From: Anaeramoeba flamelloides
Lineage: Eukaryota > Metamonada > Anaeramoebidae
Assembly (NCBI GenBank): GCA_027625915.1
Contig: JANTQA010000015.1
Coordinates: 4,245,001-4,309,000 of the forward strand
Length of the DNA: 64,000 nucleotides
Direction of reading: 5' to 3'
The position numbers and the translations under genes were made by a program. The notes beneath the pieces are model-generated. The model did not search any database. It saw only the letters and a program-made list of their open reading frames with translations, and had not been told where the DNA came from. This document shows positions 1-9,112 of this stretch, one piece after another; within the stretch, counting starts at the first letter, position 1; every line of letters begins with the position of its first letter.

Positions 1-25
1 TTTTAAAGAAGACTTTCCTGAAAAA

Positions 26-655
26 ATGAAAATACAACTCTTTCTCACACTCCTTAGCCTTGTTGTCTTAATTCTAAGTACACCCACACCAACAAATGAT
101 CTAATTCATCGAAGGATATGGTTTAACCAAACAGGGTGTTCAAGTACCAATTTTCGCGATTATACACATATTGTTGGGAAATGCTATCCAAATTATGGCA
201 AGTCCAGCTTTTATTTTTCTAAAAACGAAGACTGTTCCACGATCACTTCTTATCAATGCGAGGGAAATACTGACTGTTCAAAATGTGATGTTATAAACGA
301 ATTCCAAAATGGAATTTGTAAAGTACCAAACGAACCCGAACATGATTCACTGATCTTTAAATGTGAAAAAACAAACTTTCTTGTTTCAAGGGGATTACAA
401 GAAATTGATTTTGATCAAACAAACTGTCAGGGTAACCCTTACATTTTAACATTTCTTGAAGGGCATTGCTACAATTTGGGGAATAACGTTTCGGTAAAGG
501 GGCATATCGAGAACAACATTTTGACGGCATGGTTTTCACAGAATTACAATTGCAAAGTACCAAAGCCTAATGTATATGGCTTTGATCAATGTTACGAATA
601 CGGAGACGGAACTTCACACAACTACAAAATGCTTGGTCCTCAAGAAAACCATTAA
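26..655 (+). CDS. Secreted cysteine-rich protein with two tandem modules
   Basis: 209 residues, no intron seen. The N-terminus is a clear signal peptide (MKIQLFL followed by a run of Leu/Val, likely cut near residues 19-24), so the product should enter the secretory pathway. The mature part has 12 cysteines (residues 38, 53, 70, 78, 84, 87, 98, 113, 134, 148, 176, 189) and N-glycosylation sequons such as NQT at 34-36 and NVS at 154-156. It looks like a duplicated module: residues 31-87 and 127-190 both start with an aromatic or acidic residue, F/D, x, Q-T-x-C, and then have G-x-C-Y about 14 residues later. The even cysteine count and spacing suggest disulphide bonds. I do not recognise the family, and a lectin-like or matrix role would be a guess. 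Only 25 bases lie upstream, so the promoter is outside the window. The ATG is the only start ahead of the signal peptide. Confidence 0.8.
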   Translation: MKIQLFLTLLSLVVLILSTPTPTNDLIHRRIWFNQTGCSSTNFRDYTHIVGKCYPNYGKSSFYFSKNEDCSTITSYQCEGNTDCSKCDVINEFQNGICKVPNEPEHDSLIFKCEKTNFLVSRGLQEIDFDQTNCQGNPYILTFLEGHCYNLGNNVSVKGHIENNILTAWFSQNYNCKVPKPNVYGFDQCYEYGDGTSHNYKMLGPQENH

Positions 656-1762
656 ATTGAATTTTTAAGTTTGGCAATTCACCTTGTTCATAATCTTTTT
701 TGTTAACTTTTTTAACAGTTTCTCTTTTAAAAATCATTTACTTTTAATTCGAGTATTGAAATTAAAGGTGCCTCAATTAAACTACAGTAAAACGTCTCAC
801 TATAGTTATTTTTCAGGGTATTTTATTTAGAAAAAAACAATCAAATTTTTACATTTTTTTTTTTTTTTTCAACTTGGTTTTAGTTTTTTTTCTTTTGATG
901 AATTTTTTAGTTTTAGTTTGGTTTTAGTCCATATTTATTGGTACACATTTTTGGTGAATTGAATTAATTGAGTTTTTGGGTGATTGTTTATTTCTGGATT
1001 ACAATTGGGAAAAAAAGTAAAACAGGAATTCAGTTCAACAAGATTTTTAATTGTAATTATTCGTGAAAATGAAAAGTAAAATCAATGAAAAGAAGAAACC
1101 AGTTAACTTCAAATAATAATTCATTATATAATTTCCAACCAAATCAACATAAACAAATTAAATCTACTTGATTATCAAAATTCTTTATGTGGTTTTGGAG
1201 ATCTTAAAAATCGTCAATTTTTTCATCATATTTTTAATAATTGGATAAATCAAAAAAAACCTCAGCAAAAAGCTTGAATATTTCAAATATATATATTGTT
1301 TTGAAAACTTCATTTTGTTTTTAATTGTTGATTTTTTCTTTGATAAATTGATTTTGGATTTAATTTTTAGTATACTTATCAATTAATATTAGTGCTTGAC
1401 TTTTTTGAATAGTTATACATTTATTCCCAAAACGGTCTGGTTATCAATTAAAAGCCTTGCTAAAGATTTTTTTCAATAGCGTTACTGTTATTTTACATTT
1501 AATAATACATTTTTATTTCAAGTCCCAAAATATTTTTCTCGAATTATATGTTTAAAAAAAAACCAAAAGATCATTGCAAAATGAATTAGACATGATATTT
1601 TTAATGATATAATTATTCCCTTCCTTATTGAACTTTGAGATCCAATTTTAATGAATATAATTTTATTTTAATGTATAGTAGGGAAAAAAATACCGGATAG
1701 TAGTGAAAAAAAATACCGGACAGGAAAAAAATACCGGACAAGATTTTTAATTGTGAGTATTA

Positions 1763-2627
1763 CCATTGTGAAAAAAATTTGGGTCATTAAAAAAAATTGG
1801 GTCAGTCAAAAATTTGTTTTCGTTTTTTAAATAGTAAATATTAGCAAAATGGTTTTTTGATCAAAGTAAAATTTTATGAACAAATCTTACATTTAAGAAA
1901 AACCAAAGTCATTTTCAATAATAATTTTCAAAGACAATATTATCTTGTTGCATTTTAACCCTTTGGAATTACTGTGGAACTCTAAAAAAAAAAAATTTAT
2001 TTTTAATTGTAAACTTTACTAAAAATGTTGATTTTTTTTATTAGATTACATTCCAAGATCAAGTTAATCATTGTTTGGGAAGACCAAAAATTAATAACAG
2101 TTTTAAATTAAGGTTTGTCTATGGGGATTGAAAGAATTTAAATGGTTTCTGAAATCTTGATATTTACGTATTTTGAAGTTTTGATTGCAAACATTAGTGG
2201 AAAACAACCTCTTTCAAAAAAACAGCTTTTTTGGAAGATTTTATTATTCAATTTGGTTTAAAAGGATATTTAAGATTAACTGTGATAAATTTTCGTTCAT
2301 TAACAATGATAAATATCTTATTAGATTAATAGATTATAAGATTTCCTATTAAATATTTCTCTTATTTTTAGTAAAGTTTACAATTAAAAATAAATTTTTG
2401 TATTTTTGGAGTTCCACAGTAATTCCAAAGGGTTAAAATGCAACAAGATAATATTGTCTTTGAAAATTATTATTGAAAATGACTTTGGTTTTTCTTAAAT
2501 GTAAGATTTGTTCATAAAATTTTACTTTGATCAAAAACCATTTTGCTAATATTTACTATTTAAAAAACGAAAACAAATTTTTGACTGACCCAATTTTTTT
2601 TAATGACCCAAATTTTTTTCACAATGG
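1763..2627. mobile_element. Nested foldback element with TTA target duplication
   Basis: About 260-base arms, 1763-2022 and 2372-2627, are near-perfect inverted copies around a spacer of roughly 350 bases. The tips read CCATTGTGAAAAAAATTTGG and its reverse complement. TTA flanks both sides (1760-1762 and 2628-2630). Removing the element and one TTA gives GTGAGTATTAGTAAAATT, and the outer element's other arm (complement of about 2985-3010) reads GTGAATATTAGTAAAATT, a preserved empty site. A 3-base TTA duplication is typical of PIF/Harbinger elements, so a Harbinger-type MITE with long arms is the best fit. It has no ORF, and the close match between arms suggests a recent insertion. Confidence 0.85.
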
Positions 2628-3089
2628 TTAGTAAAATTTTTGTCTAATTTCAATGAAATACTTATTATAAATAACCAATTTTTTTATGAGATTAGTAAAT
2701 AAACCTACCTAAAGTCCATCAAAGTAAGGTGTCTCTAGAATACTTGAGTTATTATTTGATAGCCTATTTTGATCAACTTTTTTTGAAAAACAATCCAGTT
2801 TTATTGAGGTTTACTAGAGTTTGGAAAATGATAATTTTTATTCTTGTTTTTTGATTGATTGAATAGTGTTTGGAACAAGTGTGATTTCATCAATCATTAT
2901 TCTAATAAGTGGGGGGGGGGTTTATAATTGAAAAAGTTCGATTCTTAAAAAAAGGAATTTGATTGTAAATAAATGAAATTACACAATAATTTTACTAATA
3001 TTCACGATTAAAAATCTTTTCTGGGATTTTTTCCCTGTCCGATATTTTTTTCACTGCTCTAGTTTTAAAGTGAATCTATTCTTGTAACA

Positions 3090-3600
3090 ACTTTTTTTTC
3101 GGGTGAAAACAGTGAAATTATATATAAATAAACCCTTGAAAGATTCTCATAAACTCAGTTGCATTATCCTACTGAGAATGACTTTTACAAATAAAATGTA
3201 TATATTAACAATTTCCCATTTTTGAACTTTATAGATCAAAAATCAGATTTTAATATTCCACTGTTTCCATTTCAAATCTATAGATACGGAGAAATTCTTT
3301 AAAATATTCACAATATTTTTTACCGTTACTTTTAAAAGGTTAAAATGTTTTAATATTTTGAACTTGTATTTAAAAATCCTTTAAAGTCCAATTATTTTTT
3401 AGAATTTTCAATATAAGATCAATATGAAAATTTTTTTTTGTTTTGTTATTGGGGATTTTTTCACTTTGGGGTTATTAATTTTTGTATTATTTCTTCAGAA
3501 TGAAAAATTTTTTTAAGAGGTGAATGTAAAATAATTCAAGAACGAAATATAATAATGTATATAAATTTGTATTAAAGAGAATGGATTTAGTTTAAAACTA
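3090..3600 (-). mobile_element. Degraded relative of the 15.5 kb TTAA-type element
   Basis: This block interrupts the right arm of the outer element. Read in the + direction it parallels the reverse complement of 15483-16002: GGTGAAAACAG then a short A-rich stretch, CCCTTGAAAGA, CTCAG, TTAACAATTT, and then GATTTTAATATT followed by TTTCCATTTCAA, all in the same order and similar spacing. Terminal sequences are not clearly preserved. I infer an older member of the same MITE family. Confidence 0.5.
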
Positions 3601-4654
3601 CTATTAAAATTAAAATTATATTCATTAAAATTGGATCTCAAAGTTCAATAAGGAAGGGAATAATTATATCATTAAAAATATCATGTCGAATTCATTTTGC
3701 AAATATCTTTTGTTTTTTTTTTTAAAACAAAGAATTCGAGAAAATACTTTGGATCTTGAATCAAAAAAAATTATTTATTAATTGGAAAATAATATTAAAT
3801 AAAATTATGAGACATTATTTGATTGTAATTCTTGTAGTCACTTGAAATTCTAAAATTGTTAAATTTTATCTTTAAAAAAATGGTCTATACATTAAAGGGA
3901 AAAAAAAAAAACGGGTAAAAAACAAAACTTGATTTTTCTTTATTATTTGTACTGTTGAGATTTTGATTAAAAACTAAAGTACATAACTGTAAAACTCAAA
4001 AACGTGGAATTCCAAGAACACAAAAATTCATTTTTTTTTGATCAATTGAAAATATGAGAAAAAATTGGAAAAAATATTTAGATTTTGAAGATAAATAGAT
4101 CATTTATCTAGTAATAATTAAATGTTCTAATTCGATATATTGATTAAATATGATAAATATATTCATTTTATCCCTTTAGCAAATGTTAAAAAGTAAATTA
4201 AAATCACAAAATTTCAATTTAATTTCGAAAATGACAGGAAATCTTATATTTTATATTATATATTAAATTTAGAATCATTATTATCAATTTAGTATGAATT
4301 TATTTGAATTCGAAATAAAGTGATTGGTTATTTTGAATTTGTATTAATAAAAGAAAGGGATTCTCCAATAAAATCCTTAAAGTTAGCACATTGAATGGAA
4401 ATTTTTGATAAAATTATAAAATAAAAGGACCTAAAGAAATTCAAACTCTAATCGGGGGAAAGGTAAAAATAAAGTAATTTTCATAATAATTGTTATCTAA
4501 AAACTTCTAATTTATCTAATTGGAATATAAATAATAATATTATTTTTGTTACTCGTTTTTTTTTCTGATTTGTTACATAAATGAATTCAGAATATACCAA
4601 AGTGTTAAAATTATAAGTTTCTAGAATAGTTGATCAAAACACCATTTATAATAA

Positions 4655-5185
4655 ACCCCAATTCAAAATTTTTAACACACCAAAATTCAATTTGTGAAAA
4701 AAAAAACTTATTTAATCAATTCAAAAAGATTTACCAAATTAGAACCATTCACTAATTGAAATGTTAACACTTGTTTATAAATTACAATACTCACAAAACA
4801 ATAAATAATCATCAATACAAATAAATCCAGAGAGTGTGTTAAAAATTTTGGAGAGAGCAAAACAAAAAAATACATTAGTAAATTGGTTTAAATTCTATTA
4901 GGATTATTGATCGATCAAAGTTTAGATACTACCAACTAATTTTATTTGAGTTCCCCTATTTGGAACAACTGAACTTTAACCTAATGTCAATTGTTCAAAA
5001 AAAAAATGATCCAACGAAACAAATTACGTAATTCAAACAATGAAATGAAAAGAAAAACTAAAAGATGAAAAAATGATTTTCATATTTCACAAAAATCAAA
5101 ATTATCTCCAATTTCAATGAAATTGTATTATTGTGATTGTTTGGAACATTTTAGCTGTGTGGAAAAGTTGGATTTTAGTTTAGTT
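4655..5185 (+). repeat. Dispersed repeat, copy 1 (other copy at 20.2 kb)
   Basis: Roughly 530 bases that align in the same orientation with 20205-20750, with about two-thirds identity by eye. Shared anchors include AATAAACCCCA near the left end, a central GATCAAA...TTAGATAC/TAAGATACC...ACCAA block, ATCAAAATTATCTCCAA, and TTTAGTTTAG at the right end. The better preserved copy at 20.2 kb has matching inverted ends, so this is probably an older copy of a non-autonomous DNA element. Confidence 0.6.
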
Positions 5186-5726
5186 ATTTATATTTAATAA
5201 TTTGTATATTTATCTTTTAACTGGTGATCTATTCTTATATTTTTTAGTATATTTCTAATTTATTAGAAAAATATAAATTTCAAATATTTTTGAAATTTTC
5301 CGATTTTAGATTTGGTTGTAAAGATAATCAATTTCTAAAAGTCGAACAATGCAAATTGATGACTTTTTTTGATAAAATATTTAGTATTAAAAGTTAATTT
5401 GAATTCTAAATCTAACATAAGAAAGTTATGAAACCATCAATTTTGTTTCGGAGTAAAAAAAAAGGATAAAAAACCGAAAACATTACGATATGAATCATAT
5501 TAAATAATAAAAAAGGCAAAAAAACATATCATAAGGTGAATAAAAGAGAAATTGGGAAAAAATATCACAAAATTGATCTATTTTCAGACTTTTTTTGTCA
5601 ACATTCAGGAATACAAATCAATAAAAAACATCAAGTAATCTATTCAAATTGGAAAAATGAAAAATCTTTAATGTGAAACAAACTAGGGAAAAACAAAAAA
5701 ATTACAAAATATGGTGATTCTAAAAA

Positions 5727-5927
5727 ATGATAATAGGTAAAGTATTTCTCTTCATTTTGAGAAGTGAAAAACAGCCGAAAAAACTAGAAGGTGCTATGAA
5801 ATGTGACCAAAAAAAACACATATTTTACTTCAACAAAGTTGCCCAACGAGATTGGGATGAATTGCTTAGAAAAACGAATATAAAAGAAATCTGTAACACA
5901 CTCTATAATACTTTTTGGAGAATATAA
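5727..5927 (+). pseudogene. Unrecognised 66-codon ORF, possible gene or LINE relic
   Basis: The second half is less A/T-biased than its surroundings and uses varied residues (DQKKHIFYFNKVAQRDWDEL, then ICNTLYNTFWRI). The W-D-E-L-L pattern followed by a short helix loosely resembles the linker after the endonuclease in some LINE ORF2 proteins, but that resemblance is weak. No flanking exons, reverse transcriptase motifs or poly(A) tail were found. A 66-codon ORF can occur by chance here. Confidence 0.2.
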
Positions 5928-6889
5928 CTAACTTGATTTTTAAAATAAGTATCTCAAATCAAATGATCGTTTTTAACCCAAAAATCCAAATTATTGTCAA
6001 CTTTTATAAATAAAAAGTTTTTACATATCTGTTTTTAAAGACCTTCTTTTATTTTTCTTTTTTCATTTCTATTTTTTTCTACCTAGAATATTCAGTTAAT
6101 CTTGGTTCATTTCAAAATTAATAACACAGTAATTATTTAATTAGAATATTAATAATTTATTACAGAAGTTTGTCTAAAACCAAAAATATGACATTTTTAT
6201 ATTCTAAAAAAAATTTTTCAAATATACTTCATACTTTCTTATATTACTAGAAATATTTTTTTGTTATTTTGAAAATTGAATTTTTTGAAATAAAATTTTT
6301 CATAACCCGATTGAATTTTGAAATAAATTTGTAGAATTTTTCATTCTCAGATTGGAAAATTAATGTTTAAAAAAATAAAGATTATTTTCAAGAAAGAAAA
6401 ATGGGTAAAATTGGAAATCATTCTCTTATTCCCCATATACAAGTTTTCGGAAGTCTAATTATTAAAATGGTTTTTAATTTTTAATTATCATTTGTCAATT
6501 AGAATGGTTGAGATCTTTTTTATCAAGTATTAATCGTATAGTAACTATAATACAATAAAAATAATTTGAAATATTATTATTTATTAATTATTTTCGAAGT
6601 TGAATTCTATTAAAATTAAATTAAAAAATTCAAAATTTGTTTTTTTAAACAACAAAATTGAAAGAAATAATTAATCTTTTATTTATTTAGAGAAAGGGGA
6701 AATTAAAGAAAATTCATCCAATAAAAAAAAGAGAAGAAGAAAAATAATTAAAATATGTTTAAAAAATAAAATTATAATTTTCATGACCAAATTAGAAACT
6801 ATCCGCTGTCTTTAGGTTTTCCAGGATTTGAAAGAATTGAGTAAAACCCTTGATTTTACTAAATTCTTTCTAATTAAATAAACCACCAT

Positions 6890-7055
6890 TAGGTTTTCTC
6901 GAGTTTTCTGTTTATTTGTAAAATCAATAGATTTTCGTTAGGTTTTTTTTACTTTAGAAATAAACATAAAATTTTAATAAATTTTCGGTTTATTTCTAAA
7001 GTAAAAAAAACCTAGAAAACTTCACAAATAAAACAGAAAATCTCAAGAAAACATA
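6890..7055. repeat. Short foldback (hairpin) repeat
   Basis: The left arm 6890-6965 (starting TAGGTTTTCTCGAGTTTTCT and ending ACTTTAGAAATAAAC) and right arm 6989-7055 (starting GTTTATTTCTAAAGT) are inverted copies with small indels around a loop of about 22 bases. A smaller hairpin (GAAAGAATT...AATTCTTTC) lies just upstream at about 6830-6870. It is probably a solo foldback element and has no coding capacity. Confidence 0.75.
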
Positions 7056-8287
7056 GGCACTTGACGAAACTTGATGACACGTCCCCAAAATACACAGGAG
7101 GAGCAAAAACCCGATAGAAAGATTATAGAAAAAATAATTAATCCTTTAATTTAACTATTATCCGATATTCCAGGAAGTAATTGATAAAAATTGATGGAAT
7201 TTTTGGAAATATTTGATAGGGCAAATAAATTTAAAAAGATCCATTAATAAACTGAATTAAGTAAAAATTATTTCTAATGACTGTATCTACTTTTTTTCAC
7301 TCCTTGAATTAAAAGACACAAATTTAGACATTTCAAAATTCGCTATTTAACAGATTTAGTATTTTTTTTTTTTTAATTAACCTTCAACAATAAACCTAAA
7401 AGCTCTATTTTTAATATACGAATTCTATTTAAACTTGTATAAAATAAAAAAACGCACCTAATTGATTAATATTAAAAATATTTTTAATTATGATAAATAT
7501 CATAAAAATCAAAATTATTCGTATAAATCTTTTATTACACCTTATTTTGTTGAGTTTTAAACAGATTTAAAAATATCGAAAACAATTTTAGATAATGAAA
7601 AATTAAGAATAATTAACTCCCTTAAATTATTAAACACATGTCAAGAAGAGTACATTCCATATAAATTCTTTCAAGGCTTTTTGGAACTCTCAAACTGGCA
7701 GTCTGCAAGATTTCAGTTTCTTGTGTTATTTCATATTTTTTCAAATTTCGAATACTTGATAAAAAATTCTTCAAATCAAAAAAAAGGGTAAAAAAAATGT
7801 TTTAACAAATGATAACCTTTTGAATTATTTTGAATTTTTTGATAAAGATCTAAAGGAAAAATATTTTTAAACTTTTAAAAACCTGGAACTCTTTTCAAAG
7901 AAAATCATTAAACAGAAAGATGTCCAAATTTTATTTTATTAAAAAGTTTGAAATGTAAAAACTTTCTGATTGAAAGTTATTGAATTTTGATTTTGTTAAT
8001 TACTTTCAAAACTCGAAATAATTTCAAAAAAATTAAACTGTAGTCAATTAAAAAAAAGTGATTAGACTTTTTGAACTCTTTTTCTCTTGCATAAAATTCT
8101 TAATATTCATTTTTTTTAGTTTGCAAAGAATTGTAAATACTTTTTTTTTTTTTGATATTCGAAATAGCAAAAAGAACTTAACTAACAAAAACTTTTGTTC
8201 ACTTAAACACAAAACTAATTAAACCTACTTGTAATTCCACTTGTTTTCTTTTTTCTTGAATTCCTATTATTTAGAGATCTCTTGATT

Positions 8288-9112
8288 ATGTCAAAAAAAG
8301 GAGGACAACAAAACTTAGAACCAGAATACCTTTACCTTCGTGTAAGAGCAGGTGACTCAATTAACACAAATGCACTTGCACCAAAGCTTGGACCAAAAGG
8401 GATTGTAAGATTCTTTGAAAAATAATTCTATTCTTTACTTTTAATTCTCTTCCACTTCCTTTTTTTCTTTTTTTCAAATTTTTTTTTTTGTTTTGAAAAA
8501 TTTGCTTTTGTTTTGCTTTTTTTTGTTTTATTTTTTTTTTTAATTTACTTTTAATTTTAATGTTTCTACTTTTCAACAACCACTTTGTAATTCAATTTCT
8601 TGAATGTTTCGAAAAAATCAACAAACTTAAAGGATCCTTTCTTTTTTTTTTTTTTACATTTTTTTTTTAAATTATTTTTTAATTTCCAAACCAAAAATTA
8701 GCCACCAAGAAAAGCAGCTGAACAAATCCAAAAAGTCTGTAAGGATTTTTCAGGATTAAAAGTTACCATCAGAGTAACAATCATTGGAAGAGAATTTACT
8801 GTTGATGTTATGCCAACTGCTTCAACACTAATCATCAAAGCCCTCAATGAACCACCACATGAAAAAAGTGCAGATTTCAAACACACAGGAAATTTAAGTC
8901 TTGAACAAGTCAAAGAAATCGCAAGACAAATGAGACACAAATCACTTGCCAATGAATTTGAAGGTGTTGTCAAAGAAATGCTCGGTACATGTGTGTCAGT
9001 CGGCTGTACAGTTGAAAAAAAATCACCAAAAGAAATCCAACAAAAAATTAAAAATGGTGAAATCATTATTCCTGATGAAGAACCTGAAGAACAAGAAGAA
9101 AAAGAAAATTAA
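8288..9112 (+). CDS. RPL12: 60S ribosomal protein L12 (uL11)
   Basis: Two exons, 8288-8404 and 8702-9112, joined in phase 0 over a 297-base T-rich intron (GTAAGA...TTAG), giving 175 residues. uL11 sits at the base of the large-subunit stalk, binds 28S rRNA and helps form the factor-binding site. The family pattern is clear: ALAPKLGPKGI then PP at the junction (the N-terminal loop), V-x-V-x-P-T-A-S-T-L-I-I-K-A-L-x-EPP in the middle, ARQMRHKSLA, and LGT-C-VSVGCTV near the C-terminus. Length is close to the usual 165. The start is chosen because MSKKGGQQ lies just ahead of the conserved Y-L-x-V/L-R strand and no other in-frame ATG fits. The C-terminal tail is acidic (EEPEEQEEKEN), longer than in animals. 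Downstream is a long T-rich run without another gene. Confidence 0.97.

Larger units (their letters stand above)
1518..3765. mobile_element. Composite long-inverted-repeat DNA element (outer)
   Basis: The sequence at about 1518-1675 returns reverse-complemented at about 3605-3765, roughly 90% alike by eye, including the stretch around GATCCAATTTTAATGAATAT. A second inner block, left 1690-1762 with copies of the unit GAAAAAAATACCGGA, is matched in inverted sense at about 2995-3060. The two arms are not colinear because other elements have inserted into each of them (865 bases in the left arm, about 540 bases in the right). No transposase reading frame is present, so this is a non-autonomous foldback-type DNA element. 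The outer ends are degenerate and I could not define a target duplication. Confidence 0.7.
656..8287. other. Long gene-poor interval rich in inverted-repeat elements
   Basis: About 7.6 kb between the secreted-protein gene and RPL12, both on the + strand. No conserved coding exon was recognised. It holds a composite inverted-repeat element (about 1518-3765), a dispersed repeat (about 4655-5185), a 66-codon ORF of unknown status (5727-5927), a foldback (6890-7055) and a run of ten G at 2911-2920. The rest is A/T-run rich DNA without recognisable signals. Confidence 0.7.

Noticed and set aside
8698-9066. 122-codon minus-strand ORF
   Set aside because: It is the antisense shadow of RPL12 exon 2, whose + strand translation matches the uL11 family throughout.
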